Below, piece after piece: positions 49,968 through 57,665 of a DNA stretch of 64,000 bases. The notes beneath the pieces were generated by a model that did not search any database, was not told where the DNA came from, and worked only from the letters and a program-made list of their open reading frames with translations. Where the stretch lies: assembly GCA_963826035.1 (NCBI GenBank), contig CAWGVZ010000015.1, forward strand, positions 868,001-932,000, given 5' to 3'. A program made the translations under genes and the position numbers. The DNA is from Actinophytocola sp963826035 (GTDB lineage: Bacteria; Actinomycetota; Actinomycetes; Mycobacteriales; Pseudonocardiaceae). How positions within the stretch are numbered: position 1 is the stretch's first letter; every line of letters begins with the position of its first letter.

Positions 49968-51829
49968 GCGACGACCTCCTCGGTGACCTCGGCCACAGCC
50001 TCTGGTGTCGCCTTCTCCTCCAGCAGCCGGGCGATCGCGGTCACGTCCCGCTCGCCGAGCAGTTCCTCGACCGTGACGTCCACGTCGAGCTGCTCGAGGA
50101 CCTGGAACTGCAGGGCCACCGCGTGCAGCGAGCCGACGCCCAGTTCGACCAGAGTGCTGGTGTCCACACCGGACTCGTCGGCCAGTGCGACGGTGCTCAC
50201 CACCAGCTCGCGCAACCACGGCAACAGCACGGGCTCGTCCCCGGTCGGGAGTGCGGGTGCGGTGAGGAACTCCCGGCCGGCCAGGTCGATCGGGGTGCCG
50301 ACGGGCAGGTCCTCGGCCGCCGTCGGCCAGCTGTCCGGGGCCGGCATACCGAGCGCGTCGGCGAGGTTGGCGGCGAAGCGCGGCATCACCGGCGTGGCGC
50401 CGCGCGCCAGCAGCCAGGCGGCGGCCAGCTCGTCGGCGACGGCGCGGCCGCCGGTCTCCTCGCGGAACCGGACGGTGTCCTCGACGATGCCGGCCAGCGT
50501 CTCGGCGGCCCGGTTGAGCGAGAAGTCCGCACCGCCCAGCGCGTCGGTGAGCGCGGCCAGGCGTTCGTCGAGCCGGGCCCGGAACGCGGTGTCCGGCCGG
50601 GGCTCCGGCGCCCGGCCGTCGCAGGTGTCCCGGACCCGTGCGCCCAGGTCGTCGAGCCACCGCTGCCAGGTGCCGACCAGGACGTCCTTCACCGCCGCCG
50701 CGTAGTCCTCGTGCCGGAAGCTGGTCCGCCTGCCCTCGGGGCGGGTGCGGGACAGGAAGAACCGCACCGCGTCGACGTTGTGCGGGCCGACGAAGTCCTT
50801 TCCCCACACCGCGTGCCGGCGGCTGGTGGAAAACTTGGTGTCCTCCAGCAGGTAGAACTCATTGACGTGGTAGTCGATGTCGCACTCCCACTCGGGGTAC
50901 GCCAGCCGGTAGAGCGCCGGGTACAGCACGGAGTGGTAGAAGCTGTTGTCGTAGCCGAAGAAGTGCACGATCTTCCAGTCGGGCTCCGGCGTGCTCGCCC
51001 GCCAGTCCCGGCCGAGCTGCCGGCCGAGCGCCTCGACGCCGTACAGGAAGCCCCACGACATCTCCGGCCACACCCAGATCACCTGCTCGTCGCCGAGCCC
51101 CTCGGCGGGCGGAACGCCCCAGGCCGACGGGTGGCTGACCGGGATGTCGAGTCGCTCGCGCCGGAACAGCCGCTCGGCCAGCTCCCGCAACCGCTCCGGT
51201 GTCCGCCCTCGGTCGTGATGGGCGGCGAGGTCGTCGCGGAACTCGTGCAGCGGCAGGGAGTAGCGGGTCGCCGTGCCCGCCGTGGGCGGCGCGTCGGAGC
51301 GCCCGGATCTCGGTGCGACCAGGTCGGCGCAGAAGTTCGGCTCGCCGCAGTCCTCGCAGATGTTGCCGCCGGCCGCCGCGTCACAGGCCGGACAGCGCCC
51401 GCTCACGTCGACCTCGTACAGGTAGTCACCGGTCTCGCCGTCGAACAGCGCGGCGTCCGCACGGGGCGTGACCCGGCCGGACGCGACGAGCCGGCTGAAG
51501 AACGCCCGCAGCCCGTCGGCGTAGTCCGGGGCCGTGCTGGTCACCGTGAACTGGTCGGGTTCGATGTCCAGCAGCCGCAGGGTAGCGGCGATTTCGGTGC
51601 CGTAGTGCGCCGCCGTCCGCGCGGGTGTGGTGCCCTCGCGCCGGGCGCACTCCACGACGTAGCTCTGGTAGTCGTCGCTGCCGGTCAGGTGCCACGCGGC
51701 GACGCCGTTCATGCGCTGGAACCGCACGAACGCGTCGGCGCCGAGGTACGGGCCGGACAGGTGGCCGAGGTGGAGATCGCCGTTGGGGGTCGGCGGGGTG
51801 GAGAACACGAAGACGGGCCGGGTGGTCAT
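49961..51829 (-). CDS. Methionyl-tRNA-synthetase-like hydrazine synthetase domain fused to a carrier protein
   Basis: Residues 1-360 follow class I MetRS: HLGH at 20-23, a zinc knuckle (Cys146, 149, 158, 161) and a KMSKS-like KFSTS at 332-336. A shortened helical anticodon-like region (about 370-500) follows. Residues 535-605 are an acyl/peptidyl carrier domain with Ser567 (ELGVGSLHAV). Known hydrazine synthetases (Spb40, Tri28) fuse a cupin to a MetRS-like domain that activates an amino acid as adenylate for N-N bond formation. Here the cupin is a separate gene and a carrier domain is added. A housekeeping MetRS or a resistance copy would not have a carrier domain. GGAGGT precedes ATG 51829. 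Confidence 0.85.
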   Translation of the reverse strand: MTTRPVFVFSTPPTPNGDLHLGHLSGPYLGADAFVRFQRMNGVAAWHLTGSDDYQSYVVECARREGTTPARTAAHYGTEIAATLRLLDIEPDQFTVTSTAPDYADGLRAFFSRLVASGRVTPRADAALFDGETGDYLYEVDVSGRCPACDAAAGGNICEDCGEPNFCADLVAPRSGRSDAPPTAGTATRYSLPLHEFRDDLAAHHDRGRTPERLRELAERLFRRERLDIPVSHPSAWGVPPAEGLGDEQVIWVWPEMSWGFLYGVEALGRQLGRDWRASTPEPDWKIVHFFGYDNSFYHSVLYPALYRLAYPEWECDIDYHVNEFYLLEDTKFSTSRRHAVWGKDFVGPHNVDAVRFFLSRTRPEGRRTSFRHEDYAAAVKDVLVGTWQRWLDDLGARVRDTCDGRAPEPRPDTAFRARLDERLAALTDALGGADFSLNRAAETLAGIVEDTVRFREETGGRAVADELAAAWLLARGATPVMPRFAANLADALGMPAPDSWPTAAEDLPVGTPIDLAGREFLTAPALPTGDEPVLLPWLRELVVSTVALADESGVDTSTLVELGVGSLHAVALQFQVLEQLDVDVTVEELLGERDVTAIARLLEEKATPEAVAEVTEEVVAC

Positions 51830-51848
51830 CTGTACCTCCGTGAGCGGC

Positions 51849-52874
51849 TCAGCGGCCTGCGGTCGCGTGGTCGATGGCGCGGAGTGCCGAGGCGGCGAGC
51901 GCGGGTGCGAGCCGGACGCCCGACCCGGAGCCGCCGCGGACGGACACCAGGCCGGGGCGGTGCGTGGTGACCAGCGGCAGCCGGTCCGGCGCGTAGGAAT
52001 CGCAGAAGGCCTGGCCCCCGGTCACCGCCTCCGCAGCGGCGGGGCAGCGGCGGCGCACGGCCTCGGTGCCCACGCGCAGGTCCTCGCTGTCGGGCCGGCC
52101 GGTCGCCGCGGCGGGGTCGACGTCCCAGACATCGCGGTAGAAGCTCACGAGCGTCTCGCCCGTGGGCCGGGGCAGGAAGAACAGGTCGTCGTCGACGACG
52201 TAGACGAGCGGGTCGCCGGGCTCGGTGTCCAGGTCGGCGTGCAGCGCCGCGACCCACTTGGTGCGCACGACCGGCTCCACCGGCCGCGGCCCTGCCCATG
52301 GCCCGGTGGCCACGACGACCCGCCGCACGAACCACTCGGTGCCCTCGGCACTTACCAGGTAGCCGTCGCCGTCGGGGTGGACGCCGGCGACCTCGTGTCC
52401 GGTGTGGACGGTCACGCCGTCCGCCACCAGCCAGCGCGCGAGCCCGTGCGCGTCGACCGCGAACCCGTGTCCGTCGTGGGTGAGCAGCTCCTCGCCCCGC
52501 GCGATCCGCAGGCCGGGCAGCATCCGTTCCACCCGCCGCCGCTCCTCGGCGGTGACCGTTCGCAACCCGGTGTCCACCACGCGGCCACGGAACCCGTGGT
52601 CACCGACGACGTACACCATCGGCACCGGCCGCAGGAACCGCGCGGCCTCGGTGCCCCGCAGCGACTCGTAGCGCACCGCGCTGTCCCGCACGAGCGGCCG
52701 GTGCGCCGAGGTGGCCGCGAGCGGGAAGCTCACCCCCGCCGACCAGGCGGTCGCCCCGCCGCCGATCTCGGCCCGTTCGAGGAGCACCACGCGCTGGTCG
52801 CGCGCGGCACGGTGGGCGGCGAAGCACCCGATGATCCCGCCACCGACGACCACCAGGTCCGCCTCGACGGTCAC
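51849..52874 (-). CDS. DAO/glycine-oxidase-like FAD oxidoreductase
   Basis: This 341-residue protein has ADLVVVGGGIIGCFAA (FAD), ATAWSAGVSFP after it, and the C-terminal GLVSVRGGSGSGVRLAP block of the DAO family. In the s56-p1 and triacsin pathways a related oxidase cleaves the N-N-linked dimer formed from N-hydroxylysine and an amino acid to free the small hydrazino acid (for example hydrazinoacetate). GTG at 52874 overlaps the cupin stop (GTGA), so the two are coupled. Confidence 0.83.
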   Translation of the reverse strand: MTVEADLVVVGGGIIGCFAAHRAARDQRVVLLERAEIGGGATAWSAGVSFPLAATSAHRPLVRDSAVRYESLRGTEAARFLRPVPMVYVVGDHGFRGRVVDTGLRTVTAEERRRVERMLPGLRIARGEELLTHDGHGFAVDAHGLARWLVADGVTVHTGHEVAGVHPDGDGYLVSAEGTEWFVRRVVVATGPWAGPRPVEPVVRTKWVAALHADLDTEPGDPLVYVVDDDLFFLPRPTGETLVSFYRDVWDVDPAAATGRPDSEDLRVGTEAVRRRCPAAAEAVTGGQAFCDSYAPDRLPLVTTHRPGLVSVRGGSGSGVRLAPALAASALRAIDHATAGR

Positions 52875-53203
52875 GAACCCGGCTCCCGCCACCACACCGA
52901 GAACAGCTGGAGCTGGTCGATGCCGGTGTTGGTGACCATGTGCGGCACCCGGCTGGCGAAGTACACCATCGCGCCCGGCGCGATCTCCATGGTCGTGTCC
53001 CCGGAGGTGACCCGCCCGGTCCCGTTGCGCACCATCCACAGCTCGACGACGTCGTGTACGTCCAGCTCCGTCGTCGCGCCGGGCGGCACCTCGAACCGGG
53101 CCGCCGTGAAGGGCCACCCGGCCGCCGGCGTGGCCTCCTCCACCACCATGCCGGACTCGGAGCGCTCCGGGATCTGGTACTCGATGTGTGCTGGCGGGGT
53201 CAT
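52871..53203 (-). CDS. Stand-alone cupin, predicted N-N bond-forming partner of the MetRS-like protein
   Basis: This 110-residue single cupin has candidate metal ligands Asp48, His50, Glu54 (LDVHDVVELWMV) and His88 (RVPHMVTNTG). The first His of the usual H-x-H is Asp here. In the known hydrazine synthetases the cupin binds zinc and rearranges the ester formed between an N-hydroxylated amino acid and an activated amino acid into an N-N bond. Here it lies between the N-hydroxylase and DAO-like genes with 4-base overlaps on both sides, so it is expected to act with the MetRS-like protein in trans. Confidence 0.75.
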   Translation of the reverse strand: MTPPAHIEYQIPERSESGMVVEEATPAAGWPFTAARFEVPPGATTELDVHDVVELWMVRNGTGRVTSGDTTMEIAPGAMVYFASRVPHMVTNTGIDQLQLFSVWWREPGS

Positions 53204-54552
53204 GGCAGGGGCACCCCTACTCGGTCGGAGGTTGTCGTGCGGTCGGGCTGCGCGACGCCGTCCCAGGAGATGGTCGAGGCGGCGTGCTCGGTCTGGTAGA
53301 CGGTGCGGCCGCAGATCGCGTTGGCGATCCGTCCGCTACGCCACGCGGCGAGGCTGAGGTTCGGGTCGGCGATGCCGTGCGTGTTCTCCGCGGAGTTCTG
53401 CACGTAGATGCCGAGGTGGTCGGGCCCGTCCCAGTCCAGCGAGTAGTCCCGTCGCACCTGGAACTCCCCGCCCTCGAGCAGCCGTTCGCGCAGCGGTTCG
53501 AGGTAGTCCGGGAACTCGCTGCGGTACCCGGTGGCGAAGATCGCCACATCGGTGCCGCAGGACTCGAACTCGCCGGTGTCGTCGTCCCGGATGACCGCGC
53601 GGAGCCGGTCACCCTCCTGGACGAGGTCGGTCACCCGGCGGCACACCATCAACCGTCGGGGCAAGCGGCCCGGATCCAGAACGTCGAGCTCGTAGAGCCG
53701 GCGGTAGATGTCGCGCAGCAGGGATTCCGACACCCCGTCGCTGGCCAGCCGCTGCCGTTCCAGCAGTACCCGTCGCCGCTCGGCCGACAACCCGTAGAAG
53801 TGGTCGACGTAGGCCGGTTGGAACCACTCGTTGCTGAAGGCGGAGTCGTCCATGGGCAGGAACCCAACCCGGCTGGACACCCAGGTCAGCGACTTGGGCA
53901 TCCCGAGTTCGCCGCTCAGCAGGTGGTTGACGACCTCCGCGCCGCTCTGGCCGGCACCGACCACCATCACGTCCCGCCCGGCCAGCGCCGGGCGCACGAT
54001 CCGGTAGTCGGCGGAGTGCAGGACGTTCGCCCCGGCCAACCGCTTGACGAACGGCGGGAGAGACGGTGTGCGTCCGGACCCGAGCACCAGGTTCCGGGTG
54101 GTCACCGGCTCCTGCCCGGCGCAGGTCACCTCCAGGAGGTCACCGCGCAGCTCCACCCGCTCGACCGCGTGGTCCCATCGGACACTCTCGAGCCGTCCGG
54201 CCGCCCACTGGTAGTACCGCTCGAACTCCTGGCGTGAGCAGCGGTCGGTGTGGGCGATAAGGAATCGGTGTAGCAGTCCCTCGGTGGCAAGATAATTGAG
54301 AAACGAGAAGGGGTTACAGGGATCGACGAGAGTCACCAGGTCCTTGAGGAAAGACACCTGCAACTGAGCACCGGGAACCATGATCCCGCAGTGCCACTGG
54401 AACGATGACCGTGCTTCGAAGAAACGCGCTCGGACCCCTGATGTTGGCGCAAGCAGAGCCGCCAGGCTCAGGTTGCAGGGCCCCAAACCGGCCCCCACCA
54501 CATCTAAGTCCGCTAAGTCCGCCAAGTCCGCGCCGGCTCCGCCGTCAGACAC
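53200..54552 (-). CDS. L-lysine/ornithine N-hydroxylase (SidA/IucD family)
   Basis: This 450-residue flavoprotein has the FAD site VVGAGLGPCNLSLAA, FLNYL, the NADPH site VVGAGQSGAEVVNHLL, ATGYRSEFPDYL, and the C-terminal HGIADPNLSLAAWRSGRI. It hydroxylates the side-chain amine of Lys or Orn, the first step in hydrazine formation. Lys is favoured by analogy with s56-p1 and triacsin. Codons 13 and 16 are TTA, in a 9-base repeat (GCGGACTTA) near the N-terminus. GTG 54552 lies inside a 14-base palindrome, with AGGGGG upstream. First gene of a ~12.3-kb operon. Confidence 0.88.
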   Translation of the reverse strand: MSDGGAGADLADLADLDVVGAGLGPCNLSLAALLAPTSGVRARFFEARSSFQWHCGIMVPGAQLQVSFLKDLVTLVDPCNPFSFLNYLATEGLLHRFLIAHTDRCSRQEFERYYQWAAGRLESVRWDHAVERVELRGDLLEVTCAGQEPVTTRNLVLGSGRTPSLPPFVKRLAGANVLHSADYRIVRPALAGRDVMVVGAGQSGAEVVNHLLSGELGMPKSLTWVSSRVGFLPMDDSAFSNEWFQPAYVDHFYGLSAERRRVLLERQRLASDGVSESLLRDIYRRLYELDVLDPGRLPRRLMVCRRVTDLVQEGDRLRAVIRDDDTGEFESCGTDVAIFATGYRSEFPDYLEPLRERLLEGGEFQVRRDYSLDWDGPDHLGIYVQNSAENTHGIADPNLSLAAWRSGRIANAICGRTVYQTEHAASTISWDGVAQPDRTTTSDRVGVPLP

Positions 54553-54559
54553 GTGTCTG
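54546..54559. promoter_or_regulatory. Perfect 14-bp palindrome over the start codon of the N-hydroxylase gene
   Basis: CAGACACGTGTCTG is its own reverse complement and contains the GTG start codon (54552-54550). It could be a repressor site that blocks both transcription and initiation, or an RNA hairpin. A chance palindrome of this length at this exact position is unlikely but not excluded. Confidence 0.35.
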
Positions 54560-54596
54560 GCCCCCTTGGGGTCGAGGTGGAGACGAGTCGCAGAAC

Positions 54597-54625
54597 CTTA
54601 AACGGACAAGGCCGTCACTTGTCAA
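54597..54625 (-). promoter_or_regulatory. Sigma-70-type promoter of the hydrazine/NRPS operon with overlapping inverted repeat
   Basis: On the (-) strand TTGACA (54625-54620), a 17-base spacer and TTTAAG (54602-54597) form a housekeeping-type promoter about 40 bases before the GTG start of the N-hydroxylase. An inverted repeat GACAAG-N7-CTTGTC (54605-54623) overlaps the -35 and spacer, a likely operator. This is the clearest promoter in the cluster. Confidence 0.5.
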
Positions 54626-54917
54626 GAGAATCCGGCCGCTACCAATGGTTTCCCTCGGGGCTGCACCGTCCGATCCGACCATACGTCTGGATGCGACGGT
54701 CTATTTGAGACTAATGAGTCGAGTGTGTTCACCCGAATGGCGGCTTGCGGCTCGTCGTGTCGGAGTGGTTATGGTGGGCGCTCTCTGTCGGGTGAGCAGG
54801 GACCCTGATCTGGTTCGGATCGTGAGAGAAAAAGGGGGAGCGGGGGCTTTCGTTTTGTGGTTGTTGGGATCACACCTGCCCATTCAGGGGTAATCCCTAG
54901 GTGATTACGCGAACAAT
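54626..54917. other. Gene-free stretch upstream of the GT4 gene
   Basis: No gene is seen here. The DNA is less GC-rich than its surroundings and includes an A/G-rich run (GAGAGAAAAAGGGGGAGCGG) near 54820. It is the right boundary of the cluster. It may hold the remnant of the missing 5' part of the following glycosyltransferase, but no coding pattern could be followed. Confidence 0.4.
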
Positions 54918-55874
54918 GTGGTCACCTCTGCGGCGGCCGCCGGCGTGGTGGTGCACGCGGCGACGCCCCGCGGCTCGGCCAAGTGGGCCAGGATGGCGGC
55001 CGCACTCCGCGGCCACGGCGCGGACCTCGTGCACTCCCATGGGTACGAGGCGGACTACTTCGCCGCGCTGGCGACCTCGCTGGCTCCGGGCTGGCGGGGT
55101 GTGCCCGTGGTCATGACCTGCCACGGTCTCATCGCGCCCGATCTGCGGCACCGGGTGATGAGCGGGGCCGACCTGCGGGCCATGCGGCGTGCCCGCGCGC
55201 TCATCGCCGTGGCCGACTCCAGCGCCGATGCGCTGCGACGAGCCGTGCCCGGGGTGCCGGTGCATTCGATCCGCAACGGCGTACGTCCCCCGGCCATGTC
55301 ACCGGACGCCACAGCCGTCAGCGCCGCCAGGTCGGGACTGGGTGCGTCCGAGGACGACCTTCTCGTGGGATACGTGGGCCGCCTGTCCCGCGAGAATCGG
55401 CCGGACTTGTTCCTGCAGGCCGCCAAGGTGCTGGCCCCGCGAAACGACCGGCTGCGGTTCGCTCTCATCGGCGGCGGCGCGATAGAGGCGGAGATCCGCG
55501 CCGCCGCGGCCACCACCGGGAACGTCCGCTTCGGCGGCCTGTGGGACGACGTCGAGTTGCTGTACAGCGCGCTTGACGTGCTGGTCCTGCCCTCCGACAC
55601 GGAAGGTACGTCCCGAGTGGTGCAGGAGGCCCAACTACGCGGAGTGTCGGTCGTGGCGTCAGCGGTCGGCGGCGTGCCCTCGCTGATTCAGCACGAGGTG
55701 ACCGGATTGCTGGTGCCGCCCAACCAGTACACCGCGACGGCGACCGCGATCACTCGACTAGCCGACGACCGCATGCTGCGCGACAAACTGGCCGCGCTGG
55801 CGAAGGCAACCGCCGGACGGTGGTCCCATCAGGAGATGGCACGCAGCGTGCAGCAGATCTACGACGTGCTTTGA
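54918..55874 (+). CDS. GT4-family glycosyltransferase, N-terminally short
   Basis: This 318-residue protein has the GT4 core: LVHSHGYEADYFAALA, VGYVGRLSRENRPDLFLQAA, the donor-site LPSDTEGTSRVVQEAQLRGVSVVASAVGGVPSLI with the EX7E-like glutamate pattern, and GLLVPPNQ. GT4 enzymes are usually about 370-400 residues and begin with a beta-strand and a GG loop that are absent here. It is therefore probably 5'-truncated or uses an uncertain start (GTG 54918 without a good ribosome site). The acceptor is unknown. Confidence 0.65.
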   Translation: MVTSAAAAGVVVHAATPRGSAKWARMAAALRGHGADLVHSHGYEADYFAALATSLAPGWRGVPVVMTCHGLIAPDLRHRVMSGADLRAMRRARALIAVADSSADALRRAVPGVPVHSIRNGVRPPAMSPDATAVSAARSGLGASEDDLLVGYVGRLSRENRPDLFLQAAKVLAPRNDRLRFALIGGGAIEAEIRAAAATTGNVRFGGLWDDVELLYSALDVLVLPSDTEGTSRVVQEAQLRGVSVVASAVGGVPSLIQHEVTGLLVPPNQYTATATAITRLADDRMLRDKLAALAKATAGRWSHQEMARSVQQIYDVL

Positions 55875-55961
55875 GGTACGTGGTGGTGGCCTACCGGACA
55901 ATGCCCTGTCCGAGGCGATCGGACAGGGCATTGTCGTCACGATCGGACGGGTCCTGGCGCC

Positions 55962-56264
55962 CTACGCCTCGCAGGTGACGTTGACCTGGGCGCGGAAGAT
56001 GTGCCCGAAGTTGGGATCATCAAATGTTTCGAAGATCTGCGGCTCCCCAGACAGTGTGCAAGCGCCGTAGAAGCCTTCGGATTGTGCGGAATTCTGCGCG
56101 TCGTCGAGCGCGCCCTGGATCGCGTTCTCCGCGGTCAGGCCGCGACCGGCGCCACAGAAGAGTGGGCTGGCCATAGCGGGTGCGGCGGCCAGCATGACCA
56201 CTGTCATAGCGCTGGCTGCCACGAGGAGCCCACCGCTGGTGCGGCGACCCCAGCGTCGGTTCAT
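55962..56264 (-). CDS. Small secreted protein
   Basis: This 100-residue protein has a signal peptide with RRWGRRTSGG and a hydrophobic run ending AMAS. The mature ~65 residues have three Cys (FCGAG, GACTL, VTCEA) and an Ala/Asp-rich helix AENAIQGALDDAQ. The start at 56264 follows AGAAAGGAA. It resembles small secreted proteins of unknown function in Pseudonocardiales. It is a single gene. Confidence 0.55.
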   Translation of the reverse strand: MNRRWGRRTSGGLLVAASAMTVVMLAAAPAMASPLFCGAGRGLTAENAIQGALDDAQNSAQSEGFYGACTLSGEPQIFETFDDPNFGHIFRAQVNVTCEA

Positions 56265-56394
56265 CCGGGTGTTCCTTTCTCGGGGTGGGCAGTGCCATCT
56301 TGGATTATGCCCCCGGCGGCCAGAATTGTTCAGCATCCCCATGAAGCCCCGATATCGGAGGTCTACCCGCTCGCTGAGGTCCCTGACCGCAGGA

Positions 56395-56889
56395 TCACGC
56401 GGACTCGATCACCACCCGGTGCGAGTTGTCGAACCGGTAGCCCACACCGCGGATGGTCGTGATCAGTGTGCCGTGCGGGCCGAGTTTTTCGCGTAGCCGG
56501 CGAATGTGGACGTCGACGGTCCGGCTGTTGAGCGGTTCGGTGATGCCCCACACCTGGGCCATCAGTGTGTTGCGCCGGTGTACCCGGTTCGGCCGTGCCG
56601 ACATGTACAGCAGCAGGTCGAACTCGAGCCTGGTGAGGTCGACGGCGACGCCCTGCCGAAGGACCCTGCGTGACTGGGGATCGATATGCAGCCGGTCGTC
56701 CGGTTCGGCACTTCGCGGGCTGGGGAGCAGGGCGGTGGGTGCGTCGTCGTGTGTGAGGACCGCGCCGGGAACGCCGGCCACGGTGCTGAGCAGGTCGGCG
56801 AGTGCGCTGAGTGCGGCCGAGGTGTGGGGAAGGTCGATGTTCAGCTGGAGCGTGAACCTGGTGGCCGGTGGTTGCTGGTAGGACTGCAT
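56395..56889 (-). CDS. OmpR-type winged-helix regulator without receiver domain
   Basis: This 164-residue protein has a C-terminal OmpR/PhoB winged helix (about 70-155): RRVLRQGVAVDLTRLEFDLLLYM, VHRRNTLMAQVW, SRTVDVHIRRLREKLG and TIRGVGYRF. There is no receiver domain; the N-terminal ~65 residues are not recognised. GAGGA precedes ATG 56889. No partner histidine kinase is nearby, so it is an orphan DNA-binding protein. Its target is unknown. Confidence 0.78.
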   Translation of the reverse strand: MQSYQQPPATRFTLQLNIDLPHTSAALSALADLLSTVAGVPGAVLTHDDAPTALLPSPRSAEPDDRLHIDPQSRRVLRQGVAVDLTRLEFDLLLYMSARPNRVHRRNTLMAQVWGITEPLNSRTVDVHIRRLREKLGPHGTLITTIRGVGYRFDNSHRVVIESA

Positions 56890-57115
56890 GGGTTCCTCGC
56901 ATCGGTCGGGGGAGTGGTCCGGGTTCCGGAACATCCCTGGGCCGCCACGAGCGCACAGTCCACGTGGCGTCGCTTGGTCAGCCCGACGGGAGGCACGCAC
57001 TCATCGGACCGGAACCACATGCTCACTGTCAATCGCGCCCACATGCTGGTCCGTGTCTATTGAGGACGGTCTCCGACAGGTGGCCCGCACACCAACTCCC
57101 GCTCGCCGGGTGCGT

Positions 57116-57665
57116 TCACCCGGCCGCGGACCAACGCGGTCGGGTTCCGGCAGAACGACGCTGTGCCCAGGGAGATCCTGACCATCCTGCGGTGAGGTGC
57201 TTCTCGAAGGCGAGCAGCCGTGCACCGGTTGCCTCGTCGGTCCGCTCGGGCAGGGACGTGTACCCGGCGCCCTGGTACAGCGCGGCGGCGTCGGAAAGGC
57301 GCCACCCGGTGGTCAGGTACAGCCGGCAGTAGCCGCGGGCCGTGGCCTCCGCCTCCAACTCGGTGAGCACGCGCCGGCCGAGCCCCCGGCGCCGGTGCGC
57401 CGAGTGCGTCCACATCCGCTTGATCTCGGCGGTGGCGGGATCAAGGCGGCGGAACGCACCACCCGCGACCGGTCGTCCGTGTTCGAGTAGCAGGAGCAGG
57501 GCACCCTGCGGGCGTGCGAACTCGGTGGCCGGGGTAACGGCGCAACTCGGAGATGCCGCCGTAGCGGAGGTAATAGTACTCGGCCAGCTGGACGAACATC
57601 GGCGCCGCCGGCGCGTGGTCCATCGTCGTATGCCGGACCTCGACGTCCGGCGGCGCTGTTCTCAC
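57116..57665 (-). pseudogene. GNAT acetyltransferase with frameshift
   Basis: The start (57665; VQLAEYYYLRYGGISEL) and the rest (EFARPQGALLLLLEHGRPVAGGAF, IKRMWTHSAHRRRGLGRRVL) are both GNAT-like but in different frames. The switch falls near 57530-57545 around GGCCGGGG. The second part holds the acetyl-CoA loop RRRGLGRRVL. It is therefore a frameshifted acetyltransferase gene or a base-call error in a G run. Confidence 0.6.

Noticed and set aside
49961..51829. Housekeeping or resistance methionyl-tRNA synthetase
   Set aside because: It has a carrier domain at its C-terminus, a shortened anticodon-like region, a degenerate KMSKS, and sits between an NRPS gene and an N-hydroxylase/cupin/DAO set, which fits hydrazine synthesis better than translation.
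32006..54552. Triacsin cluster itself
   Set aside because: The N-N cassette and ligase-ACP-GNAT-ACAD set are similar, but the nitrite-forming and N-nitrosating genes are not seen and a Cys-type Cy-A-PCP module, an HDO and a C45 enzyme are present, so another product is expected.
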